64,000 nucleotides of DNA from Phymatolithon calcareum. Lineage: Eukaryota; Rhodophyta; Florideophyceae; Hapalidiales. Positions within the stretch are counted from its first letter, which is position 1. Each line of letters opens with the position of its first letter. The notes beneath the pieces were generated by a model. That model did not search any database. It saw only the letters and a program-made list of their open reading frames with translations, and was not told where the DNA came from. The DNA is taken from assembly GCA_977006965.1 (NCBI GenBank), contig OZ345371.1, positions 744,001 to 808,000 of the forward strand. The letters run 5' to 3'. This document shows positions 53,689 through 63,694 of this stretch, in pieces. A program made the position numbers and the translations under genes.

Positions 53689-54180
53689 TGGCGTCCAACG
53701 CCACTATCATACCCTCCATTTCCTATAAGACTAGCTCCCTTCAATTTGTCATTACAGCGAGCCCTTACAGATAGAATTAAAGTCATTACAGTACCGCAGG
53801 TTTCGATGCGTACTTACACCATGAAGGATCACCAAGGGAAAACCCTAGAACCGCAAATTACAGGTTACAGATGCTTATACTGTAAGCATACCGCTTCGCG
53901 GCTTCCAGATTCTTCCATTGATCCAATTCTCATACTGCCAAGTCATCTTTTGATCCATTGTTTTTTCTATGAAGGTCGGCGCTTCGCGCCGCCCTCGGCT
54001 TTCCTCCAGGGAACAACCCGACCATAACCAGTGTGCCACTCTGTGCGATTCACAGCCCCACAGCTTGGTAGCACCGGACCACAGACCCAAAGAGTAATTT
54101 GGCGCTCCTGTTGAGCCTCTCTTCTCCCAGTCGTCCACGACCCTTCCAGCGGTTTGCGCGATTGCGAGTTGCGGAGTACT
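53689..54180 (+). mobile_element. Gypsy-2 5' LTR
   Basis: 53689-53882 matches 59341-59547 (TGGCGTCCAACGCCACTATC, ATGAAGGATCACCAAGGG, CCCTAGAACCGC) apart from a 13-bp indel and about a dozen substitutions. The right boundary is not fixed, since the 3' copy is truncated; 54180 is an estimate. Contains several TTACAG words. Confidence 0.7.
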
Positions 54181-54182
54181 AA

Positions 54183-54884
54183 ACAGTATCACTTCTTGTG
54201 TGCTCACCAGTGGCCTCAGTTTACCGTTTAGACCGCACGCCGTCCCCCTCGTGCTACACAGAAACCTACCCTCCGACCCCGCTTTTCGACATCCCGAAAA
54301 CTCCGCCGCAGTCCTCCGACCTCTGGGAGCCTCGCACGCCGGACCCGTTGGACAGTCCACGAGAGTGCTCCACCCCAAGAACCCCAACGCCTCCGTCTCC
54401 AATCCTCGTTGACCTCCCGTCTCCTCCGCGTCGGACACCCACTGTCCCCCCCGCGTTGAGCCTGCCACCGGTCCCTCGTGCTCCTCTCAGTCGCATTCTC
54501 GCCGAGACAAGTCAGCGCTACGTCGAGTTTGATTCCGCTTCCCGGATCATCCGCAGACACCAACCGGCTCCTCAGCGCCCGGTCCTCCGCATCGACGACT
54601 CCTCGTCAATCCGGATTCAGAAGACCCACCGTCGGTATCAAGGACTCAAGCGTTGGAACACCAAGAAGACCCTCCAGTGCATACCGTGCGGTAAAGTTTT
54701 CTCGTGTAAGAAACAGGAAGAAGACCACCGCCTCACCCGTCGACACAAACTTAAGACTTCCTATAAGCCCGACAAGTGCTGCAATCTTACCTTTTCTAGC
54801 CCTGAGGACTATCGTAGGCACGTTAATAGTCGGACGCATAAACTCTTTGTGCAAGGAATCATTGAATCCTCCCGCTCTTCCTAA
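54183..54884 (+). pseudogene. Gypsy-2 extra ORF: Pro-rich protein with two C2H2-type fingers
   Basis: Open for 234 codons but without any ATG. The first half is Pro/Thr/Ser-rich (PPTPLFDIPKTPP, RTPTPPSPILVDLPSPP). The second half has a finger C-X2-C-X12-H-X5-H (CIPCGKVFSCKKQEEDHRLTRRH) and a second with H-X5-H, whose first Cys appears replaced by Pro (PDKCCNLTF). H-X5-H spacing is typical of RNA-binding U1/JAZ-like fingers. It sits between LTR and gag, where Ty3/gypsy elements usually have no gene. It may be a captured host fragment or an element-specific ORF. Function unknown. Confidence 0.6.
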
Positions 54885-54908
54885 ATAAGTCTTCTCTTGT
54901 GTGGTAAT

Positions 54909-55803
54909 ATGGATCCCAACCACAGAGTCAGCCGAATCAGCCAATCCAGCCGAACCCACCAACTCTACAAGAACTTGCCAATGCATAACACAACCTTTTG
55001 GCACAGTTCAATAATGCACAACAAAACATTGCCTCGCTCCAGGCCGACCTGTGTCAAACCAAGACAGCCTTACAAAATGCTCAGATGCAGCTCGGAACCC
55101 AAGTTAAACCGCCGAAAATCAAGTCTCCTGAACACTTTAAGGGAAAGGACTCTGTTTTAAGTTGGACAACTCACATGAACAACTACCTCTCCGGCTCGAC
55201 TGACGACCAGGCCTTATCTATCACCGTCAGCTACCTTCATGGTCCAGCTCATGAATGGTGGATTGTTTACAAGGAAACCGAAGACGGTCGAAACATCGCA
55301 ACCTGGAGCCAGCTACGTGAAGCTTTGATCTCTCGCTTCGAAACCCTAAAAAAAGAGAAGATTGCTAGAGATAAACTCGCCAAATGGAAACAGCTCAAAG
55401 ATGTTGCCACGATCATTGAAGACTTCCAGAGATCATCCTCGACATTCCGAGCATCAGCATAGACAAACTGATCGATCGCTAGACCCGCGGGCTTAAGTAC
55501 TACATCTGGAAGGAACTATGCACGAACGAGTATACCAAGCTCGCTGACGCCATGCGTGGCGCTGAACGAGTTGAGTACGCTCACAGCCGACTGAAAAAGC
55601 CCCCTTCTGGTAACAGAAACGGCCAAGGTAACCAGATACAGGGAAATAAAGTACAGGCACCCGTTCCCATGGAGATTGGAAACATACAGCTGCAGAGGCT
55701 CACTCCGGCTGAACGTGAGATCTGTATGAAAGAAGGCCGATGCCTTCGTTGCCACGAGGAAGGTCATATGGCAAGAAACTGCCCAAAAGGCCAGAGGAAC
55801 TGA
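54909..55803 (+). pseudogene. gag: Gypsy-2 gag
   Basis: From the ATG at 54909 (MDPNHRV) a frameshift and a TAA break the N-terminus. 54998-55462 reads AQFNNAQQNIASLQADLCQT then the capsid core (KIKSPEHFKGKDSVLSWTTH, SYLHGPAHEWW, ALISRFE). After a TAG near 55481 it continues to a zinc knuckle C-X2-C-X4-H-X4-C (CLRCHEEGHMARNC, near 55740) and a stop at 55801. Sushi-type gag of the chromovirus kind. Confidence 0.85.
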
Positions 55804-55913
55804 GAGCTGACGAGCCTCCCACATCTCGCACTGACCGTCCCTCAGTTCCGAAGACCATTCCACACCTCCTGATCCTCCTCCTGAAACGCCTCTAGAGAAT
55901 CAACTGTCCGAGA

Positions 55914-58900
55914 GTGATCCCTAGGAACTTTCCAACCCTAGTTTTCTTGTCACTAGAGCCAAAGTTTTCGGCGTTTCCGCAAGAATCCTCATTGATGATG
56001 GTGCCGAACTCAATTATATTTCCGAAGATTTTTGCTCCCGGGATATCCATTGAAACCACGAGTAAAACCGCCTCCATGGCCAATGGCACAAGTCAAATCC
56101 TCAAGGGTACCATACACCATATCCCTATTACCATAGGTGGTTATACGGAAAAACTCCGACTCGCAGTCTGCCCATTGAATTACGACGTACACCTCGGAAA
56201 AAATTGGACTTCCGATAGAAGAGCCATTATCAACTGTTACACCAATGAAATATACTTTTCATACAAGGGGAAACATCAAACCATTGTCGCCACTGAACCA
56301 ATAAGGCCAAACCTCGTCTCCGTGAATGCAATTACCAAAGATGAAAGACGAAATTACCCCTTGCATGTTGTCGTCCTCCGAAAAATCCCCGAAACCAACG
56401 AAGGGATCGCCGAATATGCACGGAACCAAGAAATTCGTGCGATACTAAACGAATTCAAGGACGTATTCCCAAAGAATCTACCTAAAGGACATCCCCCAAA
56501 GCGCACAAATCATTTTTCCATACACCTAAAGGAAAATAGCGCCCCTCAAAAAAAGGACGATACCGAATGTCTACTGCCGAGCTCCAAGAATTATAGAAGC
56601 AACTCGAAGAACCCATAGAACATGGCTTAATCCGCCCAAGTTCCAGCCCACGGTGAGCACCTGTTCTATTCGTTAGTAAGAAAGATGGAACTATGCGACT
56701 TTGCGTAGACTATCGAGCTCTTAACTGCCTTACCGTCAAGAACTGCTATCCTTTCCCGCGCATAGACACATCCTTGAACAACTCTCTACCGCAAAGTACT
56801 TCACAAAGATCGACCTAAGAAGCGGATATCATCAAATCAGCCTTGACGAGGAATCCATTCCCCTCACAGCTTTTCGGAGAAGGTACGGACATCGAGTTCC
56901 AAGTTCTGCCGTTTGGACTAAAAAACGCTCCAACCACTTTTATGTCACTCATGAACGAAGTCTTCTCCGAATATCTTGACAAATTCATCACCGTATACCT
57001 CGATGACATCCTCATCTACAGCGATACGTGGAAGGATCATCTCGACCACATTCGAAAAGTCTTAAAACTCCTGAGAAAGCAAAATCTCTACGCTAAGATA
57101 TCAAAATGCTGTTTCGGAGCCCAGGAAGTGGACTACCTTGGCTTCATTTTGCGACCCTCTGCAGTAGCCATGAACCCCCATAAGACCAGAGCCATAGACG
57201 ACTGGCCGACGCCAACCTGCAAGAAAGACGTACAATCTTTCCTAGGACTGGTAAACTACTACCGACGTTTCATAAAAGACTGCTCCAAGATATCAAAACC
57301 ACTGACAGAACTTACGAAAGATGTTCCCTTTTTCATGGACCAAAGCACCAGAACGCGCTTTCCTAGAACTTAAAGAGAAGGTCACCTCAGCCCCACTATT
57401 ACAGACCTCTCACCCCGAGTACCCCGTTATCGTAACCACCGATGCATCAAAGAAAGCCATTGGAGCCGTTCTTGAACAAGAGGGCCCTAGTGGACGCCGT
57501 AAGGTCGCATTTACGTCACGCACGCTAAATACGTCGGAACAGAACTACGCCGCCCATGACCTCGAGCTTCTAGCTATTGTCGATACACTTCGAGCATGGA
57601 GATGTTACCTACATGAGCGTAAGTTTACAGTCCAGAGTGATCATCATCCCCTCAGATACCTCCAAATCCAAGAAAATTTGACTCCAACACAGGTTCGATG
57701 GGTAGAACCGCCAGTAGAGTTTGATTTCTCCATATCCTGCATCAAAGGAAAATCGAACAGAGTCGCGGATGCACTTTCTAGAGCACCCAAAGATCCTCCA
57801 AAGAAACCCGAGTATGCGAACAATCTGCTCAAGTCCCTGTTAGAGAAAACACTACTAGTCAACTCTATTTCCACCACCGTCGTTGGGCCCGACATAGTGA
57901 ATAAGTTGGGAGTTGAATACGCACAAGACCCCGAGTTCAAGGCCATGTTTGAGAACCCAAAAGAACCCGTCGAAGTCAAGGACGGCCTTCTCTATCGAGA
58001 TAGGAGACTTTGTGTTCCGATTGGAAAATTTCGTTTGAACCTACTACATGTCCATAATACCAGCCCAAGCACTGGTCATTTAGGTGAAACGAAGACAAGG
58101 CATCGACTCCAACCGTTCTACTACTGGAAATCCATGCGCGATACCATCCACGATTATGTCCCAGGTTGTCGCATCTGCCAATAAACTAAAGCAAGAAACC
58201 GCAAGCCTTTTAGTTTTCTACAGCCACTAGACCCACCCGATACTAAGTGGACCACCATCACGATGGATTTCATAACAGCTCTTCCGAAAACGCGTCGGAA
58301 TATCGTTGGAATTCTTTAACGCTGTCGACAAATTATCGAAGATGATTCGCTCCATAACAATTCCCGAGAATTTAGACGCTGTTCAAGTAGCCAAACTATT
58401 CGAGGAACACATATACCGAAACCATGGACTCCCTCAGAAAATCATTTCTGACAGAGACACCATTTTCATGAGCAAGTTCTGGAAAAAGCTGATCAAACTC
58501 CTAGGAACCAAGATTGCACCCTCCACTGCATACCACCCATAGACCGATGGATAGTCCGAAATTGCCAATAGAAAGGTCGAGGAAATGATCCGAGCCTTCG
58601 CAAATTTCAGGAAAAACAACTAGGACGATCACTGAGTAGAATTTGAAGTGGCTTACAACTCCGTAGTTCATAGCACTACTCTATATAGTCCCTTCTACCT
58701 GAATTACGTTATCAATCCAAAAACCATTCCGATTCAGACTCTCTCTTCGAAAAACCCCTACGTAACTGCATTCCCAAAATAAATACAGGATACGACCAAG
58801 TACGCGTACGAAAACATCCAAATCCAGAAGCAAAATGCTAAGATCGCTGAATAGGCGAATAAGTCTCGTCTTCTGCACAATTTTTCCGTCAACGACAAGG

Positions 58901-59328
58901 TGTTTCTTTCGACAAGAAATCTCTCTCTAGAAGAAGGAACGGGATCCCGAAAACTACACCCCACATTTTGTGGACCGATCGTCATCACCAAGAAAATCAT
59001 CGATGTCGCGTTCAAATTGAACATTTCTGCACCAATGAAACAACGCGGCATCCACGATACGTTTCACGTAAGCCTGACAAAGCCGTTTGTTCAAGACGTA
59101 TTCTCTCGAGACCCTGTTCCAGAACCGGCCGTCATTTTCGCCGTCGGCCACCAAGAATACGAAGTTGAGAAGATCCTCGCGCATCGTAAGCGCAGAGACA
59201 AAACACAATACTTTGTTAAGTGGAAAGGATATCCTGACCACGAAAACACATGGCAGAGTCCGGAAGACCTTCGAAATTCACAAGAAGCACTCAAGGAATA
59301 CCAAAAATCGAGACGATTCTCGTCTTAG
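55914..59328 (+). pseudogene. pol: Gypsy-2 pol: protease, RT, RNase H, integrase, chromodomain (degenerate)
   Basis: Protease with DDGAELNYIS (56000), where DSGA or DTGA is expected. RT with [20 protein letters not shown] (56665), LPFGLKNAPTTF and catalytic YLDD at 56996-57007. RNase H with TTDASKKAIGAVL (57436) and SDHHPLRYL. Integrase with an H-H-C-C zinc site (58050-58180), MDFITALP (58264), SDRDTIF (58449) and AYHP-TDG-SE (58530), where both expected Gln codons are TAG. Chromodomain EYEVEKILAHRKRRDKTQYF then VKWKGYPDHENTWQ (59157-59270). At least eight stops and several frameshifts make it inactive. The purine-rich GCGGGAAGGGGTA precedes the 3' LTR. Confidence 0.9.
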
Positions 59329-59340
59329 CGGGAAGGGGTA

Positions 59341-59547
59341 TGGCGTCCAACGCCACTATCATACCCTCCATTTCCTATAAGACTAGCTCCCTTCAAATTG
59401 TCATTACAGCTTGCATTTACAGCGAGCCCTTACAGATAGAAATTACAGTCATTACAGTACCGTAGGTTTCCATGCGTACTTACGCCATGAAGGATCACCA
59501 AGGGCAAACCCTAGAACCGCTAATTACAGCTTACAGGTGCTTACAAT
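59341..59547 (+). mobile_element. Gypsy-2 3' LTR, truncated (207 bp)
   Basis: Begins TGGCGTCCAACGCC directly after the polypurine run. Similarity to the 5' LTR ends at about 59547, where LINE reverse-transcriptase sequence begins, so the LTR lost its right part by deletion or by a later rearrangement. Confidence 0.82.
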
Positions 59548-59820
59548 GAACTGGCAGGAAGTCCTCTTGGTACCTATTCACAAGAAGGGGGCACACCACG
59601 AACCTGAAAATTGTCGCCCAATATCCCTGCATAGTCATGCAAGAAATTTATGGAAACAGCAATCGAAAGTGTGCTCCGCAAGGTACACACCAACCACTGG
59701 TTCCAACTCGGGTTCCAAAAAGAGAAAAGTACAGAACTCGCAATCCTAAGAGCCACGGAGCTATTGGCAGGCCAACAAAGTTGCGTAGCAATACTGGACC
59801 TCAAGGCTGCTTGTCGCACG
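59548..59820 (+). pseudogene. LINE reverse transcriptase N-terminal fragment
   Basis: Translation in two frames: NWQEVLLVPIHKKGAHHEPE, NCRPISLHSHARK, then FQLGFQKEKSTELAILRATE and LLAGQQSCVAILDLKAA up to motif A. This is the start of a non-LTR RT domain. A one-base shift lies near 59640. It ends abruptly after motif A. It could continue the LINE cut at 53688, with roughly 200 residues lost, or be another copy. Confidence 0.8.
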
Positions 59821-60204
59821 GGATGAGGACAAAATAATCGTGCGCGGGCTAGCATATTATCTGATTTCTTTCCCGCTCGCTGATATCATTCCTGCTCAGC
59901 GATGTCATTCCCGCTGGACCGCAAATAGACGTCCACTATTGGCTGATGTCTTTCCCGCTCAGCGCTGCCCATTTTGAAGAGTGTGTTAATATTTTTAATG
60001 GAGCTAACGACTTGGTTTAGTTCAAAAATAACCTTTCTTCTATTTTCTTTTACAAAGATGATCTGATCATAATCTCCACATTTATCTAGGTACCAAAAAT
60101 CTTGAGCTCGCATTGGTTTCTTGCGTTACAACTTTATTTTAAAATAAATTGTAATACGTTCTAAGAAAAGCTCTCGTAATTACTACTTGTAGTTGTGGCT
60201 GATC
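59821..60204. other. No gene; degenerate short tandem repeat
   Basis: 59868-59975 contains four imperfect copies of a 19-20-bp unit resembling TTCCCGCTCAGCGATGTCA. Otherwise AT-rich without a supported feature. Confidence 0.55.
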
Positions 60205-60305
60205 AATTTTTTGAATTTTGAATTTATTAAACGCCCTCAGTAACACTCATGACACTGCAAGGGAGATGCGTTTAAGCAGCTACGTTGTAGCTTCGATCAT
60301 ATACT
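60205..60305 (-). repeat. Retroelement-type 3' end downstream of the recombinase remnant
   Basis: Minus-strand sequence GAGTGTTACTGAGGGCGTTT then AATAAATTCAAAATTC, shared with 15569-15672 (plus). It lies within 80 bp of the stop codon of the tyrosine recombinase, so it could belong to that element rather than to a LINE. Confidence 0.6.
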
Positions 60306-60336
60306 TGGTTGATCATTACGGTAATAGAGGTTGGCT

Positions 60337-61620
60337 TTACGTTTCGAATGCCAGACAAAGAATTGCTTCTAGTTCCGTCGTGCGAGATTCTTGGAGGAGG
60401 GATATTTTGAATGCACTTCTGAAATTACTTTCGCATTTGATATTCTCTTTCGACTCGCTAATGTGCTCTATTATCTTCTCCTTTTTTGGTTTGGCCTCAG
60501 TCACATCCATGCCGGGGTTCATGTCTCTGCAAATATCTATTTGTTGCTGAAGACCCTTATCTCCTTGCAAGTTTGTATAGCTCAGAAAGCTCTGAACCTG
60601 TGCGTGACCGCAGCGAAGCATAACGGTGGTGTCAGAATACCCGGCTTCTAGTAGTAGAGGAATCATGGTGCCACGAAGACAGTTGGTTTTAACGCAATCA
60701 TTGACGCCAGTGCCTTGGATTCCAACCTCGTCGCAAAGATTGGTAATGATTTTGCCGAATGAGTTTTTTCCGATAACCTGCCTGCAGAAAAATTTGCTTT
60801 GAGTTGTTTCGTTTACGTCAATTTGCAAGAAGAACCTGTCCGCGTGCTCATTTTTCATCTCCATCGATTTCCGAATTTCCAAGTAGCTGTGAATGTGTTC
60901 TTACACGTTCAAAGCTCGGTCCATCATATCCCTGATCCAAATAAAAATCTTGATACCCCTTCTTTGTAATGGCGCGCAAGCCACCTCATCTCGTTTTCGA
61001 CGCTCCTTCTTCGTTTCCGACCATCTCGGTAAACTGAATGACGGCTTCCCTTTTCGCCTGAATGTGCCAAAATTGAGAAAGGCTAAGTTTCCACATCGCA
61101 GTGCTCCGAATGCTAAGGGTAATTAGAACCATCAGTATAAGACGATTCAGGTATCCGGCAAGGGTAGAGACTGAACAGATTTCCGATGCCAGAAGGGCCT
61201 TGATATTTTCCCTGGGTAGTATATTGTGTCCTTGCACGATCATCCCGTCGGCCTGCTGCTCGGCGAACAAGTTGTCCAAAACGCACAGAAGCCCTTCTTT
61301 TCTATCCGCAAAGACTGGGCACGAGAAGAAATTCATTTCAAAACCCCATGATTCGAACGCACGCTGAAGCCTACATATGTAGAACTTCAGAGTCTTCGGT
61401 GTGACCGCTTTCTTATGCTTCGCGCTCCGATAGTTGACGGCCAACTCGATCAAGTAGTGTTTGTTCTTCTTTTGATGTGCGACAGGAACGCATTCATTAT
61501 GCACACAGTTTACAAAAAGCAACTTCTTTAGTTGTGACACTTCGAAATCGACAACATCAGCCTTGCTGCCGAGAAGGAGGGAATGTAAGTGGGGTACTGC
61601 CCTCGGGTCTTCCTTAGTAT
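60337..61620 (-). pseudogene. Crypton-like tyrosine recombinase (frameshifted)
   Basis: Minus strand, two pieces. 61540-60986, open further upstream to about 61600, has NYRSAKHKKAVTPKTLKFYI, CRLQRAFESWGF, LLCVLDNLFAEQQADG and TLAGYLNRLILMVLITLSIR, the fold of Crypton/DUF3504 recombinases with a catalytic-type Arg. 60882-60337 has TNCLRGTMIPLLLEAGYSDT, MLRCGHAQVQSFLSYTNL, giving N-x-x-R, the GH box and the candidate Tyr nucleophile. A frameshift between 60890 and 60990 separates them. A YR domain without a reverse transcriptase nearby points to a Crypton DNA transposon or a domesticated relative rather than a DIRS retroelement. No terminal sequences could be identified. Confidence 0.75.
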
Positions 61621-61736
61621 CATGTCATACCCTCAGCATTCCCCTTAAGCAAGGCCCGGGCTGATGTAATCCTCTCAAGTCGGTTGACAACCAATCCATG
61701 CGAAACTGTCCCAAGAAAACATTTGGTGACCAGAAT

Positions 61737-61871
61737 GGGGGATATTTGATGATTTTATTTTTGAGAGCGCCCAAGCCTCACCTTGGAGTAACGGGGCAGC
61801 TCGTGCATAATATCTACGTTAAAGTCATCTAGCTGCTCAAAACGTTCTTGATTCGTAATTTTTGTGGGAAG
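61737..61871 (-). pseudogene. LINE 3' end (minus strand)
   Basis: Minus-strand LRIKNVLSS followed by a stop parallels the C-terminus IRIKDILNSQTT of LINE copy B. The tail then runs through CGTTACTCCAAGGTGAGGCT to TATCCCC at 61737. Very short 5'-truncated copy. Confidence 0.75.
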
Positions 61872-62075
61872 GTGACCAGAATGAGACATGTACTGCCACC
61901 ACAGCTATGCGATATGACAGAAGTATTCCTAACACCGTCCTGGGTCTCACCCATCGGAGATACTGATAAGAACTGGTTTCTAGTGGACAGAAGAGTACCA
62001 CAGGGGTCCCTTCGCACTCCAAATCTATACAAGATCTTCATATGGGAGAAGTGCCCAGAGATTGGGCAGACCTCC
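61872..62075 (+). pseudogene. LINE copy G, part 1: RT motif B region
   Basis: Plus strand: CDMTEVFLTPSWVSPIGDTD, LVDRRVPQGS (motif B), NLYKIFIWEK. The protein continues at 62948 after removal of a TIR transposon and one target-site copy. Homologous to SPCLCNIFMDTF of LINE copy B. Confidence 0.82.
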
Positions 62076-62937
62076 AGGGGTCGTGCGCAATCCATTGCTA
62101 TTGCAATTAATTGCAATTCATAGCAATTCGACCCAAATTGGGTTCTGATGAAGAATTGCAATTCGAATTGCTGGTCGGTAGGTTGTACGAAAGTGTATAG
62201 TTCAGCAAGAGCAGAGTTGAAGGAAATAACGATCACTTCAAATGTGTGATGCGTAGTACGTGATAATTGGTTGTCGGTAGCATCTAATTTTATTATATAA
62301 CTCGGGCCAGTATAAGCGTTCACCGGGGGAGCACTGCACCATTTTGGCCCAAATCAACTAAATAACTATCGGGCCAAAATGTTGCCGTGCTCCGTAGACC
62401 ACTACAACAGAACGATCACATGGATGGTTGAATTCATTCATCCTTTCAAGTATAACGGTATGGGTGTCTAGAGTGCCGTTTCTGAAAAGACAGATAGAAG
62501 AGTCAATATAAAAAGTGAAGTCGTACATTTATCCAAAGCACACTACCAGACCCAGTCGGCAACACCTAAACAAATTTCGCTCTTCCAATCATGGTACTAC
62601 CTATTCCGAAACCGAAGCCGAAACAAGTTGTACAGCAGCTAATGCAACTCCTTCGCGAACAGCCTCGAGATATCCATTCACGTCAATCAACCGCTCTTAT
62701 TGGGATGATCAAACTGTGAAGAAAGCTATGCGTTGTCAACCAGCGTGTTGAACAGGCTATCGCAGAAGACGAAAGTTTCGTTCACCTAGGAGAAGAGGCA
62801 TGAATAAACAATTAACTTGACTATTGCGGGAAGTATTCAAATTGCAATTCGAATTGCTGACTAACCGTAGTGAGCAATTGAATTGTTTAATTGCCAGACA
62901 AACAGCAATGTCGAGCAATGGAATTGGCACTACCCCT
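62076..62937. mobile_element. Non-autonomous TIR DNA transposon (862 bp)
   Basis: Ends AGGGGTCGTGCGCAATCC... and, inverted at the right, AGGGGTAGTGCCAATTCC...; 20 of the first 24 bases agree. GCAGACCTCC flanks it on both sides (62066-62075 and 62938-62947), a 10-bp target duplication. Removing element and one copy restores the LINE reading frame. Both subterminal regions carry AATTGCAATTCGAATTGC (62157 and 62842). An internal inverted repeat lies at about 62327-62349 and 62373-62395. No transposase frame is present. The 9-11-bp target size would suit a Mutator-like element. Confidence 0.85.
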
Positions 62938-62947
62938 GCAGACCTCC

Positions 62948-63191
62948 CTTCAATCCTCATCGCAGGCGACGTAATTTTTTTAGCGAAATCACGTTCTGCT
63001 CTGCAGGGATTGCTAGAAAAAGCCACTCAATGGGCCCGAGAACGCGGGATGCCATGGAACAAGAAGCAAGGAAAAAGCGAGATACTTGAATCGGATGAGA
63101 AATCGGGCGTGACCATTCCAGCTGGCTAATAAGGCCCGCGCACATGTCCCGGAAGTCAGCTACTTCAGAGTATCCCTAGGACCGGAGGGGG
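62948..63191 (+). pseudogene. LINE copy G, part 2: RT motif C region
   Basis: LPSILIAGDVIFLAKSRSAL, then ATQWARERGMPWNKKQGKSE, homologous to the FADDVQL...NGMSWNTKPGKSEIL segment of LINE copy B. The catalytic ADD is changed to AGD, and stops follow at 63127. Continues at 63695. Confidence 0.82.
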
Positions 63192-63675
63192 GGAAATTGT
63201 AGGTTTTTATTTTAGAAGCCCTCAACGACGGTATTCACCAACACCAGAGCAGCTTCCCGTTCATACTGCCATCTCATTACCCAATCAGATCACATTTCAC
63301 TATCATTTCTTCTAGCATATAGATTTCCAAGGCTAAAAGTTTGTCAATCGCCGTTTTCGTCCCTTTTCCCCAAGATTCTTCTGCTCTTGGACTTGTCAAA
63401 TTTCGTTGTAGAGTTTTCAGATTCTCTTCCACGACCTCGTTGAAATGTTCAATGCACGACTCTGCTCTTCGTGGTGGGAAGCGGCCGAAGAACCACTTAA
63501 CTGCTAGGAGTCGGTGTTTCCTGGATCAAATTTGGAGTACAGGGCTTACTTTCTCCTTTGTATCGACGGTAATTTTTCTCTCTTTTTCTTCTTCCTCTTC
63601 AATCCATTCCTTTCGTCGGCGGTGGCTCTCGTGTTTGTGGGTCACCAGCCCTCGTACGGCTCGCTCGGTACTGCC
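63192..63675 (-). mobile_element. 5'-truncated LINE inserted in copy G (484 bp)
   Basis: Flanked by the 19-bp direct repeat TCCCTAGGACCGGAGGGGG (63173-63191 and 63676-63694). The minus-strand tail GAGGGCTTCTAAAATAAAAACC...ATTTCC lies at the left end. Related to 9284-10000 and 30113-30348. Contains only C-terminal Lys/Glu-rich coding sequence and 3' UTR. Confidence 0.9.
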
Positions 63676-63694
63676 TCCCTAGGACCGGAGGGGG

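Noticed and set aside
53875-54468. 197-codon minus-strand ORF over the Gypsy-2 leader
   Set aside because: It mirrors the Pro-rich plus-strand frame and has no domain; the zinc-finger coding potential lies on the plus strand.
58300-58860. Stop-codon reassignment (TAG as Gln)
   Set aside because: The host and Gypsy-1 genes terminate normally and contain no internal TAG; Gypsy-2 also has frameshifts and TAA/TGA stops, so it is simply decayed.
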